This document shows, piece by piece, positions 24,217 through 32,960 of a DNA stretch of 33,244 bases (position 1 is the first letter of the stretch; each line of letters starts with the position of its first letter). The notes below the pieces were generated by a model that did no database searches, had not been told where the DNA came from, and saw only the letters and a list, made by a program, of their open reading frames with translations. The DNA comes from an uncultured Oscillospiraceae bacterium (GTDB lineage Bacteria > Bacillota > Clostridia > Oscillospirales > Ruminococcaceae): positions 1-33,244 of the forward strand of contig CAJTMU010000024.1 of assembly GCA_910577365.1 (NCBI GenBank). Reading direction: 5' to 3'. The translations under genes were made by a program, and so were the position numbers.

Positions 24217-25815
24217 TTGGAAAACACGGAAAAATATCGGCTGTCCGATGAAAACATTGATGCTGCAAGTGAAAAAATAGAAAAACATCTTGCCGCGTTC
24301 TCGGTCGATAATAGAAACGTTCTGCGTTTCAGGCTGATGTTCGAGGAAATACTGCTGAATTACCGCGACCGTTTTGGAGAGGAGAACGAGTTTATCTTGC
24401 GGTGCGAAAAACGTTTTTCCCGTCCGCGGATAGTGATAGCCGTTGCCGGAGAAAATCTTGAGCCGTTTGCATCGTGTGAAAACAATGAGGAATATTCATC
24501 CGAAACGCTCCGCGGAATGTTAGCAAATATGGGACTTGCGCCAAGTCACAGATACAAAAACGGAGAAAATATCATCACGCTCTCTCCCGAGAAAAAAAAG
24601 CGCGGCTCAACCGTGATATGGCTTCTCGCAGCGGTAGTATTTGCTGTCGCTGCGGGTTTGTTGTGTTCACTGCTTCCCGAAAACGTCCGCGAAATTTTAT
24701 CCGTAAAGGTCATTGAGCCTGTTACCGGAAAATTTATGGGCATTCTGTCGGCAATATCGGGACCGCTCATCTTTCTTTCCGTTTTATGGGGGATATACAG
24801 CATAGGTGACATTGGCTCATTCGGCAAGATCGGCAAACGAATGATCTCAAGATTTTTGCTTATGAGCGCTCTGCTGCTCGTGATCGTGGGCTTCGCAACA
24901 GTTCCGTTTTTTGTGTTAAACTCTGGCGGGGGCGGTCAAGCTGATTTTTCCGATCTGTATCAAATGCTGCTTGACATTATTCCGTCAAATCTGATAGCTC
25001 CGTTTATTGACGGAAACACGCTGCAGATAGTCTTTATCGCAGTCATTTTCGGGGCAGCATTGCTGGTGCTGAACGATAAAACAACGGTTGTTTCAAAAGT
25101 CGTAGAGCAGTTGGATTATATTGTTCAATTTATAATGAAATGCTTGAACTCGTTTATTCCGCTGATAATTTTCTTAAGTATCTTTAATATGATTATCAAA
25201 AGAAATTCGGGAATAGGTTCTACAGCACTAAAGCCGGTGCTTTTAACACTTATGGGATTGGCTATCGTAATTATCGTCTATATCGTGATCGTGTGTGTAC
25301 ATCAACAGATCTCGCCGATAATGTTAATTAAAAAGCTGATGCCGACCTTTATAATTGCGCTGACTACAGCATCGTCCTCGGCGGCATTCGCCACGAACAT
25401 AGAGACTTGCGAGAAAAAACTTGGCATTGACAAAAAGATAATCAACTTTGGGCTGCCGCTTGGACAATCGGTGTTTATGCCCGCGGCGGCAGTGCTGTTT
25501 TTCAGCATGGGGATATGTATGGTGGAGACTTTTCAGGTGCCGATAACGGCAATGCTGCTTATGAATCTATTTATAATAGCATTGGTATTGGCAATAGCAG
25601 CTCCGCCTGTTCCGGGCGGATTTGCGGTGTGCGTAACAATACTCATAACTCAGCTGGGAATTCCCGAGGCGGCGATACCGATCGTCATCGCCATAAGTAT
25701 GATTTTGGATTTTCCCTGCACCGCGACAAATCTGTTCTGTCTGCAGGCAGAGCTTACCGATCTTGCTGGCGGGTTGGATATGCTTGATACAGAAATGCTG
25801 CGAAACGATTCCTGA
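24217..25815 (+). CDS. SLC1-type amino acid symporter with N-terminal RsbW-like domain
   Basis: A 532-residue fusion. Residues 1-125 resemble the RsbW ATPase: FRLMFEEILLN (Glu43-44 and Asn48 kept), IAVAGENLEPF (G1 Asp lost, Gly78 kept). Residues about 130-532 form a dicarboxylate/amino acid:cation symporter of the glutamate transporter fold, with the Ser-rich hairpin TTASSSAAFAT, the AAPPVPGG hairpin and ILDFPCTATNLFCLQ in the position of the substrate-binding D..RT..N helix. TTG at 24217, eight bases after GTGAGG, is the likely start; GTG 24208 has no site. The accessory domain is at the N-terminus here, unlike the MATE and ABC fusions, so it was acquired independently. Confidence 0.85.
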   Translation: MENTEKYRLSDENIDAASEKIEKHLAAFSVDNRNVLRFRLMFEEILLNYRDRFGEENEFILRCEKRFSRPRIVIAVAGENLEPFASCENNEEYSSETLRGMLANMGLAPSHRYKNGENIITLSPEKKKRGSTVIWLLAAVVFAVAAGLLCSLLPENVREILSVKVIEPVTGKFMGILSAISGPLIFLSVLWGIYSIGDIGSFGKIGKRMISRFLLMSALLLVIVGFATVPFFVLNSGGGGQADFSDLYQMLLDIIPSNLIAPFIDGNTLQIVFIAVIFGAALLVLNDKTTVVSKVVEQLDYIVQFIMKCLNSFIPLIIFLSIFNMIIKRNSGIGSTALKPVLLTLMGLAIVIIVYIVIVCVHQQISPIMLIKKLMPTFIIALTTASSSAAFATNIETCEKKLGIDKKIINFGLPLGQSVFMPAAAVLFFSMGICMVETFQVPITAMLLMNLFIIALVLAIAAPPVPGGFAVCVTILITQLGIPEAAIPIVIAISMILDFPCTATNLFCLQAELTDLAGGLDMLDTEMLRNDS

Positions 25816-25869
25816 CAGAGTAACTGAAAAATACAATAGAAACTTTCACAGTATGAAACATATATTTTT

Positions 25870-26103
25870 TTATAGGACAAGCCATTCGTTTAAAAGCATA
25901 TTGCAATCTTCACTGAGATCAGTACCGCGGTATATTTCAATCTTATCGTACAGCTTTTGAGTTAGTTCCGTTTGAGTTTTAGCGAGGACATATTTATATA
26001 TTGGCTCTCCGTTATTCTTATGCCCACCAACGGTTCGACCTTCCCATCGTCCGTCTTTACGGTTGGGAACCATTCTGTCGCCTGATGGTCTGCGTTTTCC
26101 CAT
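25870..26103 (-). pseudogene. Tyrosine integrase N-terminal remnant
   Basis: ATG 26101-26103 with GGAGGTG before it opens MGKRRPSGDRMVPNRKDGRW and goes on EGRTVGGHKNNGEPIYKYVL, AKTQTELTQKL and EDCNMLLNEWL, then stops. This is the arm-binding N-terminus of Tn916-like integrases of clostridial conjugative elements, which normally continue EWLxxWL for another 300 residues. About the last 80% is missing. It lies on the same strand as the integrase C-terminal scrap at 4263, with the RiPP/partner-switch gene set between them. The two pieces may come from the same or different elements. Confidence 0.75.
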
Positions 26104-26493
26104 AACAGCACCTCCCTTGTAACCACACATCATACCACAAAAAACCAAAAAGTCCAGCGTTTTTTTGCTTTATTTTCGGCATGACCTTTTTGTGTCATCG
26201 CATTTCCTTTTACTGTCGCATCTATTGGATTTTTTCTTTCAAAGTGATCCCTTTGTTTCATACTTTTGTATTTCTTGGCATCAAACTTCAAGTGCAACAA
26301 ACGGCTTCACAATGCGGTCGGCTTTGCCGTCCGCTGTGATTGCAGCATCGCTGCTTTAACCTGCTTTCAAATAATATATGCCATTTTTGCCACAAAAACC
26401 TATAAAATGACTTGTCAATTCAGTAAAATCTTTTAGTATTGTTGCCTCTAATAAAGTACGGCTTTGTTTATCATAGAGTTTACTTTATAAAAG
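26104..26493. other. Gene-poor spacer
   Basis: Between the integrase scrap and the terminator of the ABC/M1 operon I see no intact gene. The minus strand has a short degenerate protein-like stretch around 26350-26160 (DAAITADGKADRIVKPF, then stops and frame changes), which I cannot place. The rest is AT-rich. Confidence 0.4.
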
Positions 26494-26522
26494 ACATGCG
26501 GCAAAATATTATTGCCGCATGT
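26494..26522 (-). terminator. Terminator of the ABC/M1 peptidase operon
   Basis: acatgcggcaa (26494-26504) and ttgccgcatgt (26512-26522) form a perfect 11-bp stem with a 7-base loop. On the minus strand a short T run (cTTTTat) follows. It lies 44 bases past the last gene of the operon. Confidence 0.6.
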
Positions 26523-26565
26523 AATTGCTTATAAATTTAAAAGTTCTAATGGCACAGTACGCTTT

Positions 26566-27297
26566 TTAAGCTCTTTTTATTTTGGGGCGGAACGCAGAGT
26601 TTACAATTAATATCGATGCACCAGCAATCAGATAAATAAAACGAGCAAGCAGCCATGCTGAATTTATCACAAACTCCGGTTCTCCGTCGGAATTTACGGG
26701 CAGCGTCAACGGATACGCGGAGAAATAACCTCCCCCAAACAGATCAAACGCACCCGCCGCTCCGAGGAATCCCGCAATAAAAACTATCGGAAGCAGCGCG
26801 TATACAAGCCCTTGATGTATTCGTCCCGCAAGATGACCGATACCTACCGAAAAGACGAAACAAGGAATTATCTCAAGCAGCGCGGGAAGTATGAAAACAT
26901 CAAATCCGTAATATCCGAAAAACGCTGCATAAAATACCGCGCCGAGAATACTCTCGATAAGGCAAATGATCAGGAAACATACGCCGAGTGCAGCTGTATT
27001 TAACAGCAATCTCTGTACGTGAGTGAGCGGAGACGCGCCAATCAATATATCAACGCGTTTCTGCTGTTTTCCGTAATATCCCGCCTGGAGCAACAAAATC
27101 GTAATGATTGAAAGCGGCAGCGTCTTTCCTATATACGCGCAGTTGCTCCACACCGAAAACGGTGCGGTATATGCAATGCCCTCAATGATCTCGGTGGTAA
27201 GTATATACCATGCGAAAATCGTGTTTACGGCGAGCATGGCAATAAACAGCCAGCTTGTCAGCAGACGTTTCAGTTCATATCCAAATACTTTAATCAA
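26566..27297 (-). CDS. ABC-2-type membrane protein (small permease subunit)
   Basis: A 243-residue membrane protein with six hydrophobic segments and a short extracytoplasmic loop. The start MIKVFGYELKRLLTSWLF is typical of ABC-2 permease subunits (basic amphipathic entry helix, then first span). It overlaps the end of the M1-permease gene by eight bases and is last in the operon. It most likely pairs with the permease part of that larger protein and the ATPase at 29470 to form an exporter. Substrate unknown. Confidence 0.75.
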   Translation of the reverse strand: MIKVFGYELKRLLTSWLFIAMLAVNTIFAWYILTTEIIEGIAYTAPFSVWSNCAYIGKTLPLSIITILLLQAGYYGKQQKRVDILIGASPLTHVQRLLLNTAALGVCFLIICLIESILGAVFYAAFFGYYGFDVFILPALLEIIPCFVFSVGIGHLAGRIHQGLVYALLPIVFIAGFLGAAGAFDLFGGGYFSAYPLTLPVNSDGEPEFVINSAWLLARFIYLIAGASILIVNSAFRPKIKRA

Positions 27298-29473
27298 GCT
27301 TTAAATCCTCCTCTGTAAGTCTGCAGTAATCGAGAAACTCCTTGTAGGTGACCGGATACTGTTCACCGACCTTGTTGTAATCGGAATACATTTTGCCCAG
27401 TATCTCGTCCATTTTCTCCTCGCCGCCCACAAGCTCCTCAGCTTTTAGTATCATCAGCGGCATACGCTTGTATTTGTTAAATCCTTGGTTTGAAACGTTT
27501 AGCTGCTCCCGATAGCTTTCGGGCAGTTTTTCGAGATATTCTGGATGGCGGTTGTAAAAGCTGCGGTTTTGTTCATCAACACATTTTTTCCAGTCGTCAA
27601 CGTAATATTGCTTGGCGTAAAGCTCGCCGTATTTTTCCTTTACGAATCTGTAAGTCGAGTAGACGGTAAGCCCCTCCGACGACCATATTCCGTCGGATTC
27701 GTCGCACCACATACCAACGCCGCCCCACCACTGATGTATCATCTCATGAATAAATATCTCCGTGGCGTTTGCGCCCCTGTTCGGATCACTCAGGGTACTC
27801 GGCGAGATCGATTCCTCATACCATGTCGACACACCGGGCACGGCATAACCTCCCAACGACAAGGCGCTTTTCTGAAACAGCGTGAACGGCTTGCCTTCAA
27901 GTACAAAGGGAGTTTTTCCGTAATGCTTTGTGCAGTAATCGTAAACGTCGCATATCGACTGCCGCACATTATATTCCTCAACAATGGGTTGGTAGATATC
28001 TCCGTATATAAATCTAAATTCTATACTCTCGTCAGATGAAAAACGATCGGTCAAATAACGTCCGGCTATAAAGTTGTAAATATAATCCGAGTAGTAGGTT
28101 GTCTTGTATGTCCGTGTTCCGTCGAGGTTTTCGGTAAAATCGGTCAGGGGTTCATGTTCTACAAACGGCGTCAGATACTCTGGGAAAGTTATCTCAAATC
28201 TTACCCCCCTGTCTCCAAGACAGTAATTCTTCATTAACGGCGCTATATCTGTGTGCTGCAGAAAAATATAGTTTTCTCCGATAGAATTGGGTATCGACGG
28301 CATAAAGCACTGCGCCACCGTCGGAAAGCCGCCGTACTCAATCACCAGCTTTTCGCCGCCCTTTTCCGGCAGTTCGAAAAAGGTGTCATACTGTCCGTTG
28401 ACGTCCTCCTTGACGGTCCGGAAATTCACATTTTCACCGCCGTATGTCATGCTTTTTATTTTATATCCCGCATTCAAACGGAAACAATTCTCGCCGTTTG
28501 CGGGTTTCCGTATGTGATATTCAGCTATTCCCGACAGGTTTCCGAGAGTGGGATCTAATTTAATAAAGTAACCGACATTATAAAAGCTTTCTGAAACCAT
28601 GTCGCCCCAAAGGTATTCATCCTTAAATTCCTCGCCGCCGTGCCCGATAAACAACTGAACGTTCCACAGTACGGTTCCCGACGTGATAAGCGCAGCCGCG
28701 CTTATCGGCAGATACACTTTTTTCAGGCTTCTCGCGAACGAGCCGAAAAGACCCTTCTGATACCTGCGCTGACACATCAGCGAGAACGCCCACAGCCCTG
28801 CGGCGGCGCACAGCCACATAAGCCGCGTGTACGCGCCCACTCTCAGAAACCATATGTCGGGAAATCCGTCCGAATACGCGCCTATCAGTGGGTTCAGCCA
28901 CCATAAAAGCCATTTACTTTTGGCAAAGCGGCTGAAGCATAACATATACGCCAACGCCGCATATATCAGCGCCGACAGTTCCACCCTTCGGGTGATACGG
29001 TAAAAGCTCTCCGCGAACAGTATGGATATCCACCATGTGGGCAGCATGAACACAAGATAGTGCGCAAAATAAAAGTCCGCATTGAAAAGATAATCCAGCT
29101 TTACCGCAGTGTAAGGAAGATAGACCAGCGAGCACAGCGCCGTGACAGTTGCTGAGACGGTCATCAGCGCCGCTGCTTTTGCTGCGGAGTGCGTGACCGG
29201 CGGAGCGATTGCCGCAGCGAGAACATCCGTTCCGCTGCGGCGCTGACGGTTCGCCTCAAAAACGGCCGCCACAGCCCATAGAACACCGCCGAATGTCGTA
29301 CCGGCGCTTATGGGGTTGCCGATATAAAGACCCGACATAGCCGACAATAATGACGGCGTATAGATTGTATATCCAAGCAAAGGGGTAAGCAGACAGAGCG
29401 CGGAAATAAGCCAGATAAACTTTGTCAGCAGAAGCCGTCGCAGCTCGACGCGGTACAAGGAAAAAAACTTCAT
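27290..29473 (-). CDS. ABC-2 permease fused to an M1-type metallopeptidase
   Basis: A 727-residue fusion. The first 270 residues or so are membrane-spanning and permease-like (MKFFSLYRVELRRLLLTKF start). The C-terminal 400 residues are an extracellular M1/gluzincin peptidase: HEMIHQWWG (zinc His576 and His580, catalytic Glu577) and WSSEGLTVY (zinc Glu600). The spacing from the second His to the Glu is 19 residues, one more than the usual 18. ATG 29473 overlaps the ATPase stop (ATGA) and has AAGGAGGG; the frame upstream is inside the ATPase gene. The architecture suggests export coupled to trimming of a peptide outside the cell, or a peptide-sensing/defence transporter. Confidence 0.88.
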   Translation of the reverse strand: MKFFSLYRVELRRLLLTKFIWLISALCLLTPLLGYTIYTPSLLSAMSGLYIGNPISAGTTFGGVLWAVAAVFEANRQRRSGTDVLAAAIAPPVTHSAAKAAALMTVSATVTALCSLVYLPYTAVKLDYLFNADFYFAHYLVFMLPTWWISILFAESFYRITRRVELSALIYAALAYMLCFSRFAKSKWLLWWLNPLIGAYSDGFPDIWFLRVGAYTRLMWLCAAAGLWAFSLMCQRRYQKGLFGSFARSLKKVYLPISAAALITSGTVLWNVQLFIGHGGEEFKDEYLWGDMVSESFYNVGYFIKLDPTLGNLSGIAEYHIRKPANGENCFRLNAGYKIKSMTYGGENVNFRTVKEDVNGQYDTFFELPEKGGEKLVIEYGGFPTVAQCFMPSIPNSIGENYIFLQHTDIAPLMKNYCLGDRGVRFEITFPEYLTPFVEHEPLTDFTENLDGTRTYKTTYYSDYIYNFIAGRYLTDRFSSDESIEFRFIYGDIYQPIVEEYNVRQSICDVYDYCTKHYGKTPFVLEGKPFTLFQKSALSLGGYAVPGVSTWYEESISPSTLSDPNRGANATEIFIHEMIHQWWGGVGMWCDESDGIWSSEGLTVYSTYRFVKEKYGELYAKQYYVDDWKKCVDEQNRSFYNRHPEYLEKLPESYREQLNVSNQGFNKYKRMPLMILKAEELVGGEEKMDEILGKMYSDYNKVGEQYPVTYKEFLDYCRLTEEDLKLD

Positions 29474-30330
29474 TGTCTGCCCTCCTTGTGGATACAGTAC
29501 AGATAAGCGTCCTCCAGAGTCGGCTCGACGCTCTCCGCGCAATCGAGCATCTTTTCAGCAACTATGCGGCAGCGAATACCCTCCGAAACGTTCACCTTGG
29601 AAACGACGCGGCAGCCCGCGGGAACGGGATCTCCAACCTGCGAGATATACGTCCCGACATGCCCCGCCGCTTCCGCTATCAGCGCTGACGGAGAGCCGTC
29701 GTAAAGGATAAGTCCGCCATATATAACGAGGACGCGGCTGCATACCGCCTGAACGTCCTCCACGATATGCGTGGAAAGCAGAACGATCTTATTCTGCGCC
29801 ATTTCAGAAAATATGTTTCGGAATTTCACGCGTTCTTCGGGGTCAAGTCCAACCGTTGGCTCATCAAGTATTATAAGCTGCGGGTCGCCGAGCAGAGCCT
29901 GAGCGATACCCACGCGCTGACGCTGACCGCCTGAAAGACTGCGTATCCGCGTTTTACGCTGTTCCGTGAGGTTTGTGCGGCTTATAACATCGTCAACAGC
30001 TTTTCCGGACTTAACGCCCTTCAGCGCCGCCATATAATCCAAAAATTGCCATACGGTAAGCTCGTCATAGAGACCGAAGCTCTGCGACAGATAACCGAGC
30101 TGCGATTTGAGCTGCGTTTCCTGCGAGAGCAGCGGCTTGCCGTCAAGCATTATTTCGCCTTTCGTGGGGATAAGTCCCGCTATCAGCAGCTTCATAAGCG
30201 TTGTCTTTCCTGCACCGTTGGGTCCGAGTATACCGATAAATCCGGGACTTTCAAGACTTACCGTTATATCTGAAAGCGCTTTTTTTCCCGACGGATAAAT
30301 CATCGTGATATTGTTGATGTCTATTTTCAT
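29470..30330 (-). CDS. ABC transporter ATP-binding protein
   Basis: A 286-residue ATPase with Walker A GPNGAGKTT, signature LSGGQRQRVGIAQA, Walker B LIILDEPTVGLDP and H-loop STHIVED, plus a 70-residue C-terminal extension of the type seen in exporters of the CcmA/drug class. It is first in the operon with the M1-permease and small permease genes and overlaps the former by four bases. An extended -10 promoter lies at 30364-30372. The adjacent two-component genes (30398-32331) are on the same strand and may regulate it. Confidence 0.9.
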   Translation of the reverse strand: MKIDINNITMIYPSGKKALSDITVSLESPGFIGILGPNGAGKTTLMKLLIAGLIPTKGEIMLDGKPLLSQETQLKSQLGYLSQSFGLYDELTVWQFLDYMAALKGVKSGKAVDDVISRTNLTEQRKTRIRSLSGGQRQRVGIAQALLGDPQLIILDEPTVGLDPEERVKFRNIFSEMAQNKIVLLSTHIVEDVQAVCSRVLVIYGGLILYDGSPSALIAEAAGHVGTYISQVGDPVPAGCRVVSKVNVSEGIRCRIVAEKMLDCAESVEPTLEDAYLYCIHKEGRQ

Positions 30331-30363
30331 AGATTAAATTCCTTTCTGTCGCATGCTGCAATG

Positions 30364-30372
30364 ATTATAGCA
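30364..30372 (-). promoter_or_regulatory. Extended -10 promoter of the ABC/M1 operon
   Basis: On the minus strand the sequence reads TGCTATAAT (TG-N-TATAAT), 34 bases upstream of the ATPase start. No good -35 hexamer was found 17 bases upstream, which fits an activator-dependent or extended -10 promoter, perhaps served by the adjacent OmpR-type regulator. Confidence 0.55.
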
Positions 30373-30397
30373 TATTTTTTATGTAGTTTGTCGGGAG

Positions 30398-31666
30398 TTA
30401 ATGTGTTTTTTGTGTGGAGTTTCCAAATTTAACGGTAAAACGCACTCCGTCGGCGGTATTTTCTATCTTGTAAGCAATATTGTATTTTTCAAAGATCATA
30501 CGCGAGATATACAACCCGAGACCGCTTCCGTGCTCTGAAGACTTATCTGCGCGGTAGAACGCCTCGAAAAGATGAGGCAGGTGTTCCTCGGAAATATGCG
30601 CGGGGGAATTTTCTACAACAAGAGTCGCTTCGTTGCCGTTCGTAAGCGTCACGCGTACGATACCCCCGTCGGGAGTATGCGAAACGGCGTTGCCGATAAT
30701 ATTCCCAAGGGCTTTTTCAAATAGCTTTTCATCTCCGTAAACCTTAATGTCCTTTTGTATATCCGCGGATACCGCTATCGAACCGTCCTCAGCGTATCCG
30801 GAATACTCTTCGGCGAAAGTCATTACCATTTCGGAGATGTTTAAGGGGCGGCGTTCCGTTTCATCGGAAATATCCATATGCGACACCGCCAGCATCTCCT
30901 TGATAAAGCCGCTGAGAGAACGAAGTATCTCGGCGCTGCGGGCGAGATATTTATCCCTGTCCTTGTATACCCCTATGCCCGCCTGCATTCCCTCAAGCTG
31001 TCCTATAACTACCGCGATTGGTGTTTTCAGTTCGTGTGATACTCCCGAGAAAAACAGCATATGGCGACGCTCTCGCTCTTTTTCAAGGGCTATCTCATCG
31101 GTAAGCGCGCTGTTGCGCAGATTAAGCTCTTCCATCGCCGCATGGAGCTTGTCCGACATTTGGTTGATACTCGCGGAAAGCATACCTATCTCGTCATCGC
31201 GCATATCGGGGCAGTACCAGCCGAAATCCAGATCGGCCATTTTTTCGGCGATCTTTCCGATACGGATTATCGGCTGAGTGGTATGCTTTGAAAAAAGCCA
31301 TGCCCCAATAAAGCACAGTAACACAGCCGTTACCGCGACAAACGGAATACTGCCGAGAATAGCACTCTTTAATTCATCGGAACGGGTGCTATTGTATTGC
31401 GTTACCAGAATGTAGTCCTCGTCCGAGTCCGAGAAGCGAAAAGGATAACTGTTGCCGTCGACGGCAGCAGCGCTTACCCGCTTAAAGGTATATGGACTTA
31501 CAGATTTTTTCTCTCCGTCTAACAAAAAAAGAAACGCACCGGTTTCCCGTATAAAATCGGTAAACAACGGTTCGCTTTTTTGCTTTTCGGTAACTCTAAG
31601 AGTAGAAACGAACTGTAGCGAAAGTGTCACCAACAGTGCGAACGTCCTTGCGGTGAGCTTTTTCAT
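30398..31666 (-). CDS. Sensor histidine kinase (HAMP, HisKA, HATPase)
   Basis: A 422-residue classical sensor kinase. A first span (about 5-23), a short extracytoplasmic region (about 24-107), a second span (about 108-130) and HAMP (about 131-185) lead to the H box FFSGVSHELKTPIAVV, N box ALGNIIGNAVSHTP, and the G boxes VVENSPAHI and GSGLGLYIS. The ATG overlaps the final stop of the response-regulator frame (ATGA at 31663-31666), so the pair is one operon. It probably responds to a cell-envelope or peptide signal and controls the adjacent ABC/M1 exporter; that is inferred from position. Confidence 0.92.
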   Translation of the reverse strand: MKKLTARTFALLVTLSLQFVSTLRVTEKQKSEPLFTDFIRETGAFLFLLDGEKKSVSPYTFKRVSAAAVDGNSYPFRFSDSDEDYILVTQYNSTRSDELKSAILGSIPFVAVTAVLLCFIGAWLFSKHTTQPIIRIGKIAEKMADLDFGWYCPDMRDDEIGMLSASINQMSDKLHAAMEELNLRNSALTDEIALEKERERRHMLFFSGVSHELKTPIAVVIGQLEGMQAGIGVYKDRDKYLARSAEILRSLSGFIKEMLAVSHMDISDETERRPLNISEMVMTFAEEYSGYAEDGSIAVSADIQKDIKVYGDEKLFEKALGNIIGNAVSHTPDGGIVRVTLTNGNEATLVVENSPAHISEEHLPHLFEAFYRADKSSEHGSGLGLYISRMIFEKYNIAYKIENTADGVRFTVKFGNSTQKTH

Positions 31667-32331
31667 ATCACACCGCCTTTCAGCTTATAACCCACACCGC
31701 GCACGGTTTCAATGCAGTCGAAGTCACCGAGCTTTCTGCGAATATTTTTGATGTGTGTGTCAATTATCCGAGTGTCATCGTAGTAGCCAAAGCCTCAAAG
31801 CTCATTGAGCAGCGACTTTCGGGTGACGACCTCCCGGGGAGATTTCATAAGCTCATAAAGTATCTCAAATTCTCGCAGAGTGAATTCCACCGGCTCACCG
31901 CCAACGCAAACTGTGTGTGACGCGAGATCAAGGCATATTCCGCGGTATCCGAGAATTTTTTGCTGGTCGGGCATGGTTCGCCGAAGTACAGCCTCCACCT
32001 TTCGTATAAGCAGTGGCATAGATACGGGTTTCGCGACATAATCATCAATATGCAGCATATAGCCCTTTATCTGATGAGCCTCGCTGTCCAGCGCTGTAAG
32101 CATAATTACGGGAATGTCGCTTTTCTCCCTTATCCTGCGGCAAACTTCGTATCCGTCAATTTTGGGCAGCATTATATCCAGTATTATCAGATCAAATGCG
32201 TTCTTATCCGCCAACTCAATCGCCGCTTCACCGTTTTCAGCGGCAATTATCTCATATCCCTCGTTTTCCAAAAAACTGACGAGCAGCTCGCGATAATCAG
32301 CGTTATCCTCAACAATAAGCAACTTTGACAT
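31663..32331 (-). pseudogene. OmpR-family response regulator with in-frame TGA
   Basis: From ATG 32331 (AGAGG before it) the frame encodes a receiver (Asp52 in LIILDIMLPK, Lys101 in VAKPVS) and the start of a winged-helix domain, then meets TGA at 31795-31797 after 178 residues (KSLLNEL-stop). The same frame continues without another stop for 43 codons: GFGYYDDTRIIDTHIKNIRR, then ETVRGVGYKLKGG, the rest of the OmpR DNA-binding domain. Relatives have Trp at the TGA position (LLxxLWG), so TGG has become TGA. The final TGA overlaps the kinase ATG. Without read-through the recognition helix and wing are lost and the protein should not bind DNA. Confidence 0.85.
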
Positions 32332-32376
32332 TTCATACCTCTATATATTTTACGGAGTCACACCATCTTTGCACAT

Positions 32377-32405
32377 ATTATATCATATTTTGTTATAAAA
32401 TGCAA
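32377..32405 (-). promoter_or_regulatory. Promoter of the OmpR-type two-component operon
   Basis: On the minus strand, TTGCAT (32400-32405), a 17-base spacer, and TATAAT (32377-32382) form a near-consensus promoter about 45 bases before the response-regulator start. Confidence 0.78.
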
Positions 32406-32747
32406 CACTTCATCGTGTTAAACAATTTTCAAACGATGCATATTAACAAATTTGGCTGTCACATCACTATTTGTAGGATACATTTTTTGAATGGTTTCGA
32501 TTTGTTTCTTCTTTGTTTAATGCAACTTAAATTATGATTTGATTTTTATCTATATTTACTAATGGAATTGGGGTAGGTTAGCATATATCTTGTTGACCCA
32601 CTATCAAAAACGCCCACATATCTGACCATAGACAGGCTTGGAGCACATGGAAACAACGCAGACAAGAGCGCTAAAGATAATTTGTCGTGGAGCGGGAACG
32701 GCTAAAAAAAGCCATTCGCGGCGTAGAGAACATTAATAATTTGCGCC

Positions 32748-32935
32748 GACTTCAAGAAATACTGTTATACGATCCGCAAAAAAGTTGATCTAATGCAAGG
32801 GACAAACGGTTGGTGAAAGCATTTATCTTATAACCGCGTATCCTAAATGTGAAAAGAATCACCTAAGTAAGAGCGAACGCAGCTTTATCGCCAAAAATCA
32901 AAGACATTGAAAAGCAGTTATCAAGGAAAGAGTGA
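32748..32935 (+). pseudogene. RelE/HigB-like toxin remnant
   Basis: Three frames read in series give FKKYCYTIRKKVDLMQGTNG, then IYLITAYPKCEKNHLSKSER and SFIAK, then KIKDIEKQLSRKE before TGA 32933-32935. The pattern ITAYPKxEKxxLSKSER is that of the C-terminus of a RelE/HigB-type toxin. At least two frameshifts (near 32815 and 32897) break it. The 410 bases before it (32332-32747) hold only the promoter and a stretch with short frames that I cannot identify. Confidence 0.5.
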
Positions 32936-32960
32936 TTATATAAACGTTTTTGAGAGCATT

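Noticed and set aside
25835..25876. Possible terminator after the symporter
   Set aside because: A T run exists, but the best stem is only about five base pairs (tttca/tgaaa), too weak to call.
28640..28906. Plus-strand frame rich in Arg opposite the M1-permease gene
   Set aside because: It is a shadow of the minus-strand membrane-protein code, with no ribosome binding site or domain.
31663..31797. Genetic code with TGA as Trp
   Set aside because: Several intact genes here (STAS, transposase, both ABC ATPases upstream of overlaps) end in TGA at the expected place and Trp is coded by TGG throughout.
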